Shown here one piece after another: positions 31,749 through 40,926 of a stretch of DNA of 64,000 nt (positions are counted from its first letter, which is position 1; each line of letters begins with the position of its first letter). The notes below the pieces were generated by a model. The model was not told the origin of the DNA and did not search any database. It was given only the letters and a program-made list of their open reading frames with translations. This stretch comes from Paenarthrobacter nitroguajacolicus (lineage in GTDB: Bacteria > Actinomycetota > Actinomycetes > Actinomycetales > Micrococcaceae), in contig NZ_JAQPPK010000015.1 in assembly GCF_029952445.1 (NCBI RefSeq), forward strand, positions 1 to 64,000, given 5' to 3'. Both the position numbers and the translations under genes were made by a program.

Positions 31749-32488
31749 ACATTTTTTCGGACACCATCGCGTGGCTCGCCGACCCAAAGCACTGGACCGG
31801 AACCGGCGGGATTCCTACCCGTTTGCTCGAGCACTTGCAGTACAGCGGCCTGGTCCTGCTCATCGCCGCAGTCATAGCCGTGCCGGTGGGCCTTTTTATT
31901 GGACACACGGGACGGGGCCGGGTGGTGGCTGTCGCCGTGGCCGGGGCCCTGCGTGCTTTACCCACCCTTGGCTTGCTGGTGCTCTTCGCCTTGCTCGCCG
32001 GCAGTGGACTGATGCCGCCGGTCTGGGCACTGGTGATCCTTACCGTGCCGCCGCTTCTGGCGGGCACTTATGCCGGCATTTCCAGTGTTGATTCCACCGT
32101 GGTTGACGCTGCCAGGGCTGTGGGCATGACAGAACTCCAGATTCTCTTCCGGGTGGAACTGCCCAACGGCCTGCAGGTCATGTTCGGTGGCATCCGCACA
32201 GCCGTGTTGCAGGTCATCGCAACTGTTTCCGTAGTCGCCTACCTGCCGCTGGGCGGGTTGGGCCGCTACCTGTTCGATGGCCTTGTCCTGCAGGATTTCC
32301 CCAGGATGCTGGGTGGCTCCTTGCTTATCGCCGGCCTCGCCATCGCCGTGGACCTGGTCCTCGCGGCGGTGCAAAGGCTGGTCCTCTCTCCGGGCCTTAC
32401 CCTCGACTCAAAAGGCGGCCATAAGGCAGCCGAAGATCTCACAGCCGCGGCTCCAGCCGGGGCTGCCGTTCAAGGAGGTACACCATGA
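31745..32488 (+). CDS. Osmoprotectant ABC permease 2
   Basis: A 247-residue permease of the OpuCD/ProW family with six helices and EAA loop DAARAVGMTELQILFRVELP. It pairs with the permease just upstream as a heterodimer. A polar, Ala-rich tail follows the last helix. ATG overlaps the upstream stop by four bases, and its own stop overlaps the binding-protein ATG by four bases, so translation of the whole operon is coupled. Confidence 0.9.
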   Translation: MNIFSDTIAWLADPKHWTGTGGIPTRLLEHLQYSGLVLLIAAVIAVPVGLFIGHTGRGRVVAVAVAGALRALPTLGLLVLFALLAGSGLMPPVWALVILTVPPLLAGTYAGISSVDSTVVDAARAVGMTELQILFRVELPNGLQVMFGGIRTAVLQVIATVSVVAYLPLGGLGRYLFDGLVLQDFPRMLGGSLLIAGLAIAVDLVLAAVQRLVLSPGLTLDSKGGHKAAEDLTAAAPAGAAVQGGTP

Positions 32489-33441
32489 AGAACCCCGTCC
32501 CCATGACCCTTACACGCCGTGGTCTCGGCGGCCTTGCCGCCGGCGTGGGTGTGGCCCTCGCCTTGAGCGCATGCGGTGGCAGCCCCTTGGCCAGCCCGTC
32601 GTCAGCGGCGCCCAGTGGCTCCTCCGGTGGAGGCTCCCTGGTGGTAGGCTCCGCCGACTTCCCCGAAAGCCAGGTCATCGCCGAGATCTATGTTGGTGCC
32701 CTCAACGCGGCAGGACTCACAGCCACCTCCAAGCCGAACATCGGTTCGCGCGAGATCTACTTCAAGGCTGTGCAGGACGGCTCCATCGACCTCGTCCCGG
32801 ACTACTCCGGCAACCTGCTTTCCTATGTGGACACCGAGGCCACGGAAGTTTCGGCCGACGACGTCTACAAGGCCCTCCCCGGCAAGCTTCCCGAAGGCCT
32901 GAGTGTCCTGGACGCTTCCAAGGCCGAGGACAAGGACGCCATGGTGGTCACCAAGGCCACGGCCGAGAAGTACCAGTTGAAGTCCATCGAAGACCTGGCC
33001 AAGGTGTGCAAGGACTTCACCATGGCTGCCCCGGCCACGTTCGAGACCCGCTCGTACGGCTTCCCGGGCCTGAAGAAGAACTACAACTGCGAGCTCAAGG
33101 GACTGCAGCCGTTCAGTGACGGCGGCGGCAACCTGACCCTGCAGGCATTGCTGGAGGACAAGGTGCAGGTGGCCGACATCTACACCACCACGCCCTCCAT
33201 CGTCGACAACGACCTCGTGGTCCTCGAAGATCCCAAGAACAACTTCAAGGCCCAGCAGGTCCTGCCGCTCTACAGCAAGGCCAAGATGACGGACAAGGCC
33301 AAGGAAGCGCTCAACAACGTTTCCAAGATCCTCACCACCGATGACCTGATCAACCTGAACAGGGCTGTCAGCGGCGACCAGAAGCAAGCACCCAAGGATG
33401 CTGCAGCTGCCTGGCTGAAGGACAAGGGCATCGTTAAGTAA
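32485..33441 (+). CDS. Osmoprotectant-binding lipoprotein (OpuAC/ProX type)
   Basis: A 318-residue extracellular lipoprotein of the glycine betaine/choline/carnitine-binding family. The signal peptide contains a twin arginine (LTRRGLGGLAAG), possibly Tat-dependent, and a lipobox LSAC with Cys30. A Gly/Ser-rich linker is followed by LVVGSADFPESQVIAEIYV and the conserved DLVPDYSGNLLSYV. The protein is last in the operon. A 20-bp-arm terminator follows. Confidence 0.92.
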   Translation: MKNPVPMTLTRRGLGGLAAGVGVALALSACGGSPLASPSSAAPSGSSGGGSLVVGSADFPESQVIAEIYVGALNAAGLTATSKPNIGSREIYFKAVQDGSIDLVPDYSGNLLSYVDTEATEVSADDVYKALPGKLPEGLSVLDASKAEDKDAMVVTKATAEKYQLKSIEDLAKVCKDFTMAAPATFETRSYGFPGLKKNYNCELKGLQPFSDGGGNLTLQALLEDKVQVADIYTTTPSIVDNDLVVLEDPKNNFKAQQVLPLYSKAKMTDKAKEALNNVSKILTTDDLINLNRAVSGDQKQAPKDAAAAWLKDKGIVK

Positions 33442-33460
33442 CTTCCTGACAAAACCGCGT

Positions 33461-33504
33461 ACGACGGCGGTGACGGACCCGCGCGGGTCCGTCACCGCCG
33501 TCGT
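33461..33504 (+). terminator. Strong terminator after the osmoprotectant operon
   Basis: Perfect 20-bp stem (33461-33480 with 33485-33504) around a GCGC loop, followed by cgttta. Very stable. Confidence 0.9.
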
Positions 33505-33561
33505 CGTTTATGTGAGTTAAGTCTCAACTGAACTACATCACCCGTATGGCATATTTGAGGA

Positions 33562-34782
33562 ATGGCGAATTTCAAGCAGTCCACCAAGCTTCATAATGTC
33601 CTCTACGACATCCGTGGACCGATTCTTCAGGCCGCCCAGCAGATGGAGGCGGAGGGTCACCGGATCCTCAAACTGAACATCGGAAACCCGGCCCCGTTCG
33701 GCTTTGAAGCGCCTGACGCCATCTTGGTGGACATGATCCGCCACCTTCCGAATGCCCAGGGCTACAGCGACTCCCGCGGCATCTTCTCCGCCCGGACCGC
33801 AGTATCGCAGTACTACCAGACCCGCGGCATCCAGAACATCCACGTGGACGACATCTACCTCGGCAATGGCGTCAGTGAACTCATCACCATGTCCCTCATG
33901 GCCTTGTTGGAGGACGGCGACGAGGTCCTGATTCCCACTCCTGACTACCCGCTGTGGACTGCCTCGGTCTCACTGGCCGGGGGCCGTCCGGTGCACTACC
34001 TCTGCGACGAGGACTCCGGCTGGCAGCCGGATCTTGATGACCTCGAATCGAAGATCACGCCCCGCACCAAGGGCATCGTGGTGATCAACCCCAACAACCC
34101 CACCGGGGCGGTTTACCCGGAAGAGACTCTCAAGCGGATGGTCGCCCTGGCCGAAAAGCACGGCCTGGTGCTGTTCGCAGATGAGATCTACGAAAAGATT
34201 CTTTACGAAGACGCCGTCCACACCAACCTCGCCGGTCTGACCGGTGACGACGTCCTCTGTTTGACGTTCAGCGGCCTGTCCAAGGCCTACCGGGTCTGCG
34301 GTTACCGTGCCGGTTGGATGGCTATCTCCGGGCCGAAGAAGGACGCTGCCGACTACCTCGAAGGCATCAACCTGCTGGCCAATATGCGCTTGTGCGCCAA
34401 CGTTCCTGCCCAGCACGCCATCCAGACCGCGCTCGGTGGCTACCAGAGCATCAACGACCTCATCCTCCCCGGCGGCAGGCTCCTGGAGCAGCGCAACAAG
34501 GCCTACGATCTCCTCAACGCCATCCCCGGAGTCAGCACCCAGCAGGCCAGGGGTGCCCTGTATCTGTTCCCCAAGCTCGATCCCGAGGTTTACCACATCA
34601 GGGATGACGAGAAATTTGTCCTGGACCTGCTGAAGCAGCAGAAGATCCTGGTTTCCCACGGACGGGCGTTCAACTGGGTTCGTCCGGACCACTTCCGGAT
34701 GGTGACCTTGCCCAACGTCAAGGACATCGAAGAAGCGATTGGCCGCATGGCGGACTTCCTGTCGAGGTACCCGGGCAACTAG
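33562..34782 (+). CDS. Class I aminotransferase, AlaT-like
   Basis: A 406-residue PLP-dependent fold-type I aminotransferase. It matches the AlaT/aspartate-aminotransferase-like group: start LYDIRGPILQAAQQMEAEGH, NIGNPAPFGFEAPD, the NPNNPTGAVYP block and the PLP lysine in TFSGLSKAYRVCGYRAGW. It likely makes alanine or another amino acid from pyruvate and glutamate. ATG 33562 is preceded by TTTGAGGA, and a CATATT hexamer six bases upstream could be a -10 box. It is followed by a ppk2 gene 55 bp on. Confidence 0.9.
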   Translation: MANFKQSTKLHNVLYDIRGPILQAAQQMEAEGHRILKLNIGNPAPFGFEAPDAILVDMIRHLPNAQGYSDSRGIFSARTAVSQYYQTRGIQNIHVDDIYLGNGVSELITMSLMALLEDGDEVLIPTPDYPLWTASVSLAGGRPVHYLCDEDSGWQPDLDDLESKITPRTKGIVVINPNNPTGAVYPEETLKRMVALAEKHGLVLFADEIYEKILYEDAVHTNLAGLTGDDVLCLTFSGLSKAYRVCGYRAGWMAISGPKKDAADYLEGINLLANMRLCANVPAQHAIQTALGGYQSINDLILPGGRLLEQRNKAYDLLNAIPGVSTQQARGALYLFPKLDPEVYHIRDDEKFVLDLLKQQKILVSHGRAFNWVRPDHFRMVTLPNVKDIEEAIGRMADFLSRYPGN

Positions 34783-34837
34783 CCTGAGGTTCATAGCCGC
34801 GCCATGAGGGCGCGACCGGGCAGAAGGGGTGCGCCAC

Positions 34838-35692
34838 ATGGCTGCTGCAGTTGAGTTCGCCAAGAGTCCGGCCGAAGTTCTGAGGGTTGGGCCCGGCTTT
34901 TCGCTGGCAGGCGTCGATCCTCAATCCACTCCCGGGTACACGGGCAACAAAGCGGACGGCAAGGCGTTGCTGGCCGCCCAGGACGAGCGATTGGCCGAAC
35001 TGCAGGAGAAGCTCTTTGCCGAGGGAAAGTTCGGTAGCTCCAAGCGGCTTTTGCTGATCCTGCAGGCCATGGATACCGCAGGCAAAGGCGGGATTGTGAG
35101 CCACGTGGTGGGCGCAATGGACCCACAGGGCGTTCACCTGGCGGCCTTCAAGGCGCCCACGGACGAGGAAAAGTCGCACGACTTCCTGTGGCGGATCGAG
35201 AAAGAAGCGCCCGCGTCTGGAATGGTGGGGGTTTTTGACCGGTCCCATTACGAGGACGTCCTGATCCACCGTGTCCACGCCTGGGCAGACGGTAAGGAGT
35301 TGGAGCGGCGGTATGCGGCCATCAACGACTTTGAGGCGCGCCTTGCGGAGCAGGGCACCACAATCGTCAAGGTCATGCTGAACATCAGCAAGGACGAACA
35401 GAAAGAGCGCCTGACTGCCCGGTTGGACGATCCCGCCAAGCATTGGAAGTACAGCCGCGGGGATCTTGCGGAACGTGCCTATTGGGACGACTACATGGCG
35501 GCCTACAGCATCGCTTTCGAGAAGACTTCCACGGATGTCGCTCCGTGGCATGTGGTGCCGGCGAACAAGAAATGGTACGCACGGATCGCTGTCCAAGAGC
35601 TTCTTCTCGAAGCATTGGAAGGTATGAAGCTGGATTGGCCCAAAGCGGATTTCGACGTCGCTGCCGAACGTGCGCTCGTGGCGGAATCCTAG
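34838..35692 (+). CDS. PPK2-family polyphosphate kinase
   Basis: A 284-residue PPK2 protein, phosphorylating nucleotides from polyphosphate (AMP- or ADP-type cannot be told apart with certainty). Walker A region LILQAMDTAGKGGIVSHVV and Walker B VFDRSHYEDVLIHRVH are intact, with the lid helices and the end VVPANKKWYARIAVQELLLEAL. ATG 34838 has AAGGGG eight bases upstream; the GTG at 34829 is closer to the SD and rejected. It converges on the xseB gene, with only three bases between stops. Confidence 0.9.
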   Translation: MAAAVEFAKSPAEVLRVGPGFSLAGVDPQSTPGYTGNKADGKALLAAQDERLAELQEKLFAEGKFGSSKRLLLILQAMDTAGKGGIVSHVVGAMDPQGVHLAAFKAPTDEEKSHDFLWRIEKEAPASGMVGVFDRSHYEDVLIHRVHAWADGKELERRYAAINDFEARLAEQGTTIVKVMLNISKDEQKERLTARLDDPAKHWKYSRGDLAERAYWDDYMAAYSIAFEKTSTDVAPWHVVPANKKWYARIAVQELLLEALEGMKLDWPKADFDVAAERALVAES

Positions 35693-35695
35693 GTA

Positions 35696-35959
35696 TTACT
35701 TCTGGAGATTGGCGCCCGGAGCTGCGCCATCGCTCCCGGCGTCCCGGGCCGTTGCCAGTCGCTTGCGTGCGCCTTCCAGCCAGTCTTCGCAGCGTTTGGC
35801 AAGGGCCTCGCCCCGCTCCCAGAGGGCGAGGGATTCCTCCAGGCTTGCACCGCCTGCTTCAAGCCGGCTGACGACGGCCACCAGTTGTTCGCGCGCTTCT
35901 TCGTAGCTCAGGGAGTCAAGGGACCCGGGCCCGGCGGCTTCTGAATTGTTGTCGGTCAT
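35696..35959 (-). CDS. xseB: Exonuclease VII small subunit
   Basis: An 87-residue protein of the XseB family. The antiparallel helices [20 protein letters not shown] and [19 protein letters not shown] are diagnostic; the N- and C-terminal ends are polar and probably disordered. ATG 35959 has AAAAGGA upstream. It lies 99 bases after xseA on the same strand, with a low-complexity repeat tract between. Together with XseA it degrades single-stranded DNA in both directions. Confidence 0.93.
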   Translation of the reverse strand: MTDNNSEAAGPGSLDSLSYEEAREQLVAVVSRLEAGGASLEESLALWERGEALAKRCEDWLEGARKRLATARDAGSDGAAPGANLQK

Positions 35960-35987
35960 TATGTCCTTTTCTTGGATGGTGGAGGGC

Positions 35988-36066
35988 TCAGGTTCGGAGT
36001 TTGGGTCCGGAGTTCAGGGGTTTCAGCGGTCAGGGTTCAGGACTCGAGGGTTCAGGATTCAGGGCT
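35988..36066. repeat. Degenerate TCAGG-rich repeat tract between xseB and xseA
   Basis: A run of diverged units based on ggttcagg / gttcagggtt fills the gap and extends eight bases into the 3' end of xseA. Copy boundaries drift, so this looks like an old or slipping tandem array. No gene is supported in it. Confidence 0.7.
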
Positions 36067-37336
36067 CGACGAGTTCGCCATGTCCCGAGGAGGCGGCCCT
36101 GAACCGCCCGTGGGCGACGCGAATGGCGAGTTCAGTGCCGTCCGGCGCCTCATCGGGACTGCTGACTACGTGGTGGCCTGCCTGGTCCTCCCCGACGAGC
36201 TGGACTACGGCGTAGCCTCGGTCCAGGGTCTTCTGCGGTGACAACGCGCGAACTTGGGCCCGTAAGTGCTGCACCTGATCCAGTGCCCTGACAACGGCAG
36301 TGCTGACGGCCGAATGGGTCCTGCGCTGGAGGCGATGGATGTCCTCTGCCCGGGCATCCACCATGGTGGCTGGTGATGCCAGCACGGGCCGGGATTGCAG
36401 GGAATGCAACCTGTCCGTCTCCCGGTCCACCATGCGGCTGATCCCGCGGCGAAGGTGGTCCCTGGCTTGGCGCACCATGGCCAACTCTTCTGCGACATCC
36501 GGAACAATGCGCTTGGCTGCATCAGTGGGCGTGGATGCCCGGAGATCCGCCACGTCATCCAGAATGGGACGGTCCGCTTCATGGCCGATTGCGCTGACCA
36601 CCGGGGTGGTGGCAGCCGACACCGCACGGATGAGGTCCTCATTGCTGAACGGGAGAAGGTCCTCCAGTGCGCCGCCGCCCCTGGCGAGGACAATAACGTC
36701 AACGTGCGGATCAGCGTCGAGCTTCTTCAACGCAGCGATGATCTGGGAGACCGCCGTGTTGCCTTGGACCGCCACCTCACGGACATCGAACTCAACTGCG
36801 GGCCACCTCAAGGCGGCGTTGCGCATCACATCTTTCTTGGCGTCGGAGTCCCTGCCGGTGATCAGGCCGATCCGGTGGGGGAGCAGGGGCAGCTTCCTCT
36901 TCCGGGAGTCGGCAAACAGGCCTTCGGCGGCCAATGCCTGGCGCAGCCTTTCGATCCGCACCAGCAGGTCACCGAGTCCTACCGGCCGGATGTCCTTGAC
37001 TGACATGTTCAGGCGTCCCGTTTTGACCCAGAAGTCCGCCTTGACCAGCGCCACCACCCGGGATCCGCGCTCCAAAGGAATCTTTTGTCGGTCCAATACG
37101 GTGGACCATACGGAGGCTGGCAGGGAAATCTCGGCATCGACATCCCGAAGCGTCAGGAAGGCGTTGCCGCCCCTGCGGTTCATCTCAATGACCTGGCCCT
37201 CGATCCACGCCGCCGGCGCGCGCTCGATGTGGGCCTTGAGCTTGCGGGACAGCAGCTGCAGTGGCCACGGATTCTCCGGGCTGGTCTCGGCAGCGGTTCC
37301 GGGAAGGGTTGATTCCGGCGTCGCTTCAGCGGACAT
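36059..37336 (-). CDS. xseA: Exonuclease VII large subunit
   Basis: A 425-residue nuclease. The N-terminal OB-fold runs from PLQLLSRKLKAHIERAPAAW to GRLNMSVKDIRPVG; the catalytic domain contains PHRIGLITGRDSDAKKDV, ARGGGALEDLLPFSNEDLIR and GHEADRPILDDVADLRASTP, followed by long helices and the ending DRGYAVVQ. The C-terminal tail past that is in the repeat-rich tract. ATG 37336 has a weak GGAA ribosome site. xseB follows on the same strand; a membrane-protein gene is divergent upstream. Confidence 0.95.
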   Translation of the reverse strand: MSAEATPESTLPGTAAETSPENPWPLQLLSRKLKAHIERAPAAWIEGQVIEMNRRGGNAFLTLRDVDAEISLPASVWSTVLDRQKIPLERGSRVVALVKADFWVKTGRLNMSVKDIRPVGLGDLLVRIERLRQALAAEGLFADSRKRKLPLLPHRIGLITGRDSDAKKDVMRNAALRWPAVEFDVREVAVQGNTAVSQIIAALKKLDADPHVDVIVLARGGGALEDLLPFSNEDLIRAVSAATTPVVSAIGHEADRPILDDVADLRASTPTDAAKRIVPDVAEELAMVRQARDHLRRGISRMVDRETDRLHSLQSRPVLASPATMVDARAEDIHRLQRRTHSAVSTAVVRALDQVQHLRAQVRALSPQKTLDRGYAVVQLVGEDQAGHHVVSSPDEAPDGTELAIRVAHGRFRAASSGHGELVEP

Positions 37337-37518
37337 GGCTGTTCCGTGCCTGTCCCGGTGACTGCGGTTGTAGCTGCATTCTTGAAGTCCTCGCTCAGGG
37401 GTGCGTCCTTGGATGCCGGCCGCCTTCCAACTCTATCCATAGCTTTATCCCCGGCCCCGACATTTTTCCTATCATGTGGACAGTCCTAGGATGGTGGCAC
37501 AGCCCCCAACCCCCGAGG

Positions 37519-38382
37519 ATGACCTTGCGTACTTTTGTCTCAGTAGTGGGAGTGGTCCTCGCCGTGCTCCTCACGGCCGTTGCCGTTCCCACTGCGTGGG
37601 TGGACCAGAACATCGTCAAGGAAGAAGGGTTTGTCCGCATTGCAGGATCTTTGGGAAACGACGCCGGGTTCCAGGAGAGGCTCGCCGCAGCGGCCGTAGG
37701 CACCTTTGAGTCCTCCGTGGACCTGCCGGATCCCATTCAGTCCTTGGCCTCTGACGCCCTCAAGAAAGCTGCCTCCGGAATGCAGTCCTGGAGCGACTAC
37801 CCGCAGGCTTGGGAAGATACGGTCAGGAAGAGCCACAAACTCAACTTCGGAACGGTCAATCAACCGGAAGAGGCCTCCGCCAGTACAGCCTTGGTCCTCG
37901 ACATAGGCCCCATGGTGAAGCTGGTCCGCGATCACTTTGCCGAGGCCACGACCATCCGCATTGATGTTCCGGACCAGAGCCTGGTGTCGCTGGGACAGCC
38001 TTCCCACCGCCAACTCGTGGAGCGCGTCGCTGCCTTCGCACCTTTGTGGTGGGTGGCTGCCCTTGGCGCTGTGGTTTCAGCCCTTCTGGCCCTCGTTGCA
38101 TCGCGTCGGCGATCCCTGGTGTGGGTGTTCCTTGGGATCGGCGGTTTGGCACTCGCGGCCGTGTGGTCTGCCGGGGCTGATCTTGCAGGGGGAGTGGTGG
38201 GGAACCTTGACAGCGCCAACGGAGTGGCGGAGTTGTTCAAAGATGAGTTCCTCACTGCAGCCCGGGCAGGTTTTGGACAATGGGTTGCGGTGTCGGCGTT
38301 CGTGTCCGGCGCGGTTCTTGTGGCGGGTGTCATAGCTGCGGTGGTCTCAGGGCGACAACGGTCACGTTCTGCCCGCAGCTAA
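37519..38382 (+). CDS. Conserved membrane protein of unknown function
   Basis: A 287-residue protein with an N-terminal helix (residues about 3-22, FVSVVGVVLAVLLTAVAVP), an extracytoplasmic domain of about 160 residues, then three helices (about 180-200, 206-225 and 256-275). It is not clearly a named family. The ATG is at GAGGATG with almost no spacer; in-frame starts at 37474 and earlier exist, and TAGGAT at 37487-37492 could be a -10. It is 24 bp from ispH, which has its own promoter. Confidence 0.7.
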   Translation: MTLRTFVSVVGVVLAVLLTAVAVPTAWVDQNIVKEEGFVRIAGSLGNDAGFQERLAAAAVGTFESSVDLPDPIQSLASDALKKAASGMQSWSDYPQAWEDTVRKSHKLNFGTVNQPEEASASTALVLDIGPMVKLVRDHFAEATTIRIDVPDQSLVSLGQPSHRQLVERVAAFAPLWWVAALGAVVSALLALVASRRRSLVWVFLGIGGLALAAVWSAGADLAGGVVGNLDSANGVAELFKDEFLTAARAGFGQWVAVSAFVSGAVLVAGVIAAVVSGRQRSRSARS

Positions 38383-38394
38383 AGGCCGGGCCGG

Positions 38395-38407
38395 TAGCAT
38401 GGAGGCA
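38395..38407 (+). promoter_or_regulatory. ispH -10 box, leaderless start
   Basis: TAGCAT at 38395-38400, six bases, ATG 38407. Confidence 0.55.
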
Positions 38408-39492
38408 TGACCAGCACAGCAGTTTCCATTCCTATGCCCACGGTGCCGCGCAGACGGCGATCTCCGGAAGAGGTACAGGCAGCGGCCCCGGTCACGGGTC
38501 CCAAGAAGGTCCTGTTGGCAGCCCCGCGCGGTTACTGTGCTGGCGTTGACAGGGCTGTCATCGCCGTGGAGAAGGCCCTGGAACATTATGGTCCTCCGGT
38601 TTACGTCCGGAAACAGATCGTCCACAACGTCCACGTGGTCAGTTCCCTGGAAGAACAGGGCGCCATTTTCGTGGAAGAAACCGACGAAGTTCCCGAGGGC
38701 GCTCTGGTGATTTTCTCGGCGCACGGCGTTTCGCCGGCTGTGGTCCAGTCCGCTGAGGACCGTGGTCTTCGCACCATCGATGCCACCTGCCCGCTGGTGA
38801 CCAAAGTCCACAAAGAAGCTGTGCGCTTCGCCAAAGACGACTACGACATCCTGCTGATCGGCCACGAAGGCCATGAGGAAGTCGAAGGAACGGCCGGTGA
38901 AGCTCCCGAGCACATCCAGATCATCAACGGCCCCCACGAGGTAGACAAGGTCACTGTCCGTGACCCTGAGAAGACCATCTGGCTTTCCCAGACAACGCTG
39001 AGCGTGGACGAGACCATGGAAACGGTCCGCCTTCTGAAGGACCGGTTCCCCACACTGCAGGATCCGCCCAGCGACGACATTTGCTACGCCACCACCAACC
39101 GCCAAGTGGCCATCAAGAAGATTGCGCCCCAAGCTGATTTGGTGATTGTTGTTGGTTCAGCCAACTCCTCCAACTCGGTCCGCCTGGTTGAAGTTGCCCT
39201 CGAGTATGGAGCCAAGAGTTCGTACCGTGTGGACTTCGCCAACGAAGTGGACGAGGCCTGGTTCGAAGGCGTCGCGACTGTGGGCGTAACCTCCGGCGCG
39301 TCGGTTCCTGAAGTTCTGGTGCAGGATGTCCTGCGACTGCTCGCCGACTACGGTTATGGGGAGGTCCAGGAAGTCGTCACTGCCGAGGAAGACCTTCTCT
39401 TCTCACTGCCCAAGGAACTGCGGGCAACCCTGAAGAAGGCCGGCGACGTGACGCGCGCGTTGGGTGGCCGCGGGAACCGTTCAGCTTCCTAG
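38407..39492 (+). CDS. ispH: 4-hydroxy-3-methylbut-2-enyl diphosphate reductase
   Basis: A 361-residue [4Fe-4S] reductase, last step of the MEP pathway giving IPP and DMAPP. The three cluster cysteines are in [13 protein letters not shown] (about residue 44), [14 protein letters not shown] and [19 protein letters not shown] and VGSANSSNS are also conserved. An N-terminal 30-residue basic extension is usual in actinobacteria. A leaderless start is indicated. A bidirectional terminator follows before convergent rmuC. Confidence 0.96.
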   Translation: MTSTAVSIPMPTVPRRRRSPEEVQAAAPVTGPKKVLLAAPRGYCAGVDRAVIAVEKALEHYGPPVYVRKQIVHNVHVVSSLEEQGAIFVEETDEVPEGALVIFSAHGVSPAVVQSAEDRGLRTIDATCPLVTKVHKEAVRFAKDDYDILLIGHEGHEEVEGTAGEAPEHIQIINGPHEVDKVTVRDPEKTIWLSQTTLSVDETMETVRLLKDRFPTLQDPPSDDICYATTNRQVAIKKIAPQADLVIVVGSANSSNSVRLVEVALEYGAKSSYRVDFANEVDEAWFEGVATVGVTSGASVPEVLVQDVLRLLADYGYGEVQEVVTAEEDLLFSLPKELRATLKKAGDVTRALGGRGNRSAS

Positions 39493-39510
39493 CCCAGGAG
39501 CGCTAAAACC

Positions 39511-39563
39511 AAAGAGAGACCCGCAGCGGGTGGCCATCATGGCGGCCCGCTGTGGGTCTCTTT
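39511..39563. terminator. Bidirectional terminator between ispH and rmuC
   Basis: Arms 39511-39530 and 39546-39563 pair over 18 positions with one G-U and a two-base bulge, around a 15-base loop (itself GCCATCATGGC). Outer A and T runs are present on both sides. Confidence 0.85.
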
Positions 39564-39581
39564 CGTTCACGCGACTTTCGT

Positions 39582-40814
39582 TCAGGCAGCAGACTCGCGG
39601 TCTTCCCTGTCCTCCAGGAGTTCAGGGGCTGCCAGTGCCCGGGGGACAACTTCCACCGATGGCGGGGCCGTGAGGCCGGCATCGTCCATGGTGTTGAGCT
39701 TGCGGGCCGTGGGGAGCACGCGCGCTTCCAGGGTGCCGACCATGGCGTTGTAGCGATCCACGGAGGTCTTGAGGGAGCTTCCGAGTTTGCTGACATTCTC
39801 ACCCAGTGTGCCCATGCGCTCATAGAGCTGCTTGGCGAGCTCGAAGAGCTCGTGCGCGCTGTCGGTGAGGACATCCTGCCGCCAAGTGAAAGCAACCGAT
39901 TTGAGGACCGCCAGCAGCGTGCCGGGTGAGGCCAGAACGACGTTTCGGGACAGAGCGTGCTCCAGCAAAGCAGGGTCGGCTTCAAGGGCCGAGGCAAGGA
40001 TCGACTCGGCCGGGAGGAAGCAGATCACCAGCTCGGGAGAGTTGCCCGGAATATCCCAGTACTTCTTGGCGGCCAATGTATCGATGTGGGCCTTGAGTGC
40101 CTTGGCGTGTTGTGCCAGAAGCGTTTTGGAGTCGTGATTGCTGGCAGGCGTGACGGATTCGCCGAAGGAGCCATCCCCGTGCAGCTGTTCCTGGGCTGCG
40201 AGGTAGGAGGCCAAGGGGACCTTGGCGTCCACCACCAGTTGTTTCCCGCCGGGCAGTTGAACCACAAGGTCAGGCCGCAGCGTGTTCTCGGTCTTGCCGG
40301 AATGTACCTGCTCGTGGAAGTCGACGTGCCGCAGCATACCGGAGGCCTCCACCACCCGGCGGAGTTGGACCTCGCCCCACTGGCCACGTGCGCTGTTGGA
40401 ACGGAGGGCGGAGGCGAGGGCGTGCGTAGACCTCAGTAGTTGTTCATCGGAGAGGCGGGCATCCTGCAGCTGTTGGGCAAGCTGCCCGTATTGCTCCACC
40501 CGGTCGCGTTCCAGCAGTGAGACCTGCTGCTGCACGGCCGTGAGCTTTTCGGCTACAGGAGCCAATGCGCGAAGAACGCTGCCATCGGAGTTCCTGGCCG
40601 CACTCAACTCGCGGTTCTGCGCGAACAAAAGCCGCCGCTCGGCGTCGGCCGCTGCGAACTGGGCCGTCACCTCGGAAAGCCGTGACGAAACGGCGTCGAA
40701 GTCCTCTTCCAACCCGGCGCCGCGGCGTCGGAAAACAATGTAGCCAGCGGCGAGGCCGACCGCAGCGCCAATCAGCAGCATCAGCAGGGCCAAAACCAAT
40801 CCAAATCCATCCAT
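39582..40814 (-). CDS. rmuC: RmuC-family DNA recombination protein
   Basis: A 410-residue protein of the RmuC family, linked to limiting inverted-repeat rearrangements. An N-terminal membrane helix (about residues 4-27) and a coiled coil of some 90 residues (ERRLLFAQNRELS to SDEQLLRS) precede the PD-(D/E)XK-like core: ARGQWGEVQLRRVVEASGM, RPDLVVQLPGGKQLVVDAKVPL and FLPAESILASAL. The C-terminal tail is disordered. It is divergent from ychF. Confidence 0.9.
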   Translation of the reverse strand: MDGFGLVLALLMLLIGAAVGLAAGYIVFRRRGAGLEEDFDAVSSRLSEVTAQFAAADAERRLLFAQNRELSAARNSDGSVLRALAPVAEKLTAVQQQVSLLERDRVEQYGQLAQQLQDARLSDEQLLRSTHALASALRSNSARGQWGEVQLRRVVEASGMLRHVDFHEQVHSGKTENTLRPDLVVQLPGGKQLVVDAKVPLASYLAAQEQLHGDGSFGESVTPASNHDSKTLLAQHAKALKAHIDTLAAKKYWDIPGNSPELVICFLPAESILASALEADPALLEHALSRNVVLASPGTLLAVLKSVAFTWRQDVLTDSAHELFELAKQLYERMGTLGENVSKLGSSLKTSVDRYNAMVGTLEARVLPTARKLNTMDDAGLTAPPSVEVVPRALAAPELLEDREDRESAA

Positions 40815-40911
40815 GAGGCAACCCTGTCACAGGGGTACGACAGTTTTAGCGAGGCGCCCGGTAAGTGGCCTTCCGGCGGGCCCGGACAAGCGGGGACGCG
40901 CATCCTACGGG

Positions 40912-40926
40912 TAGAATCAATGCTCG
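40912..40926 (+). promoter_or_regulatory. ychF -10 box, leaderless start
   Basis: TAGAAT at 40912-40917, eight bases, GTG 40926. The ATG at 40920 is only two bases from the box and is rejected. Confidence 0.55.
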
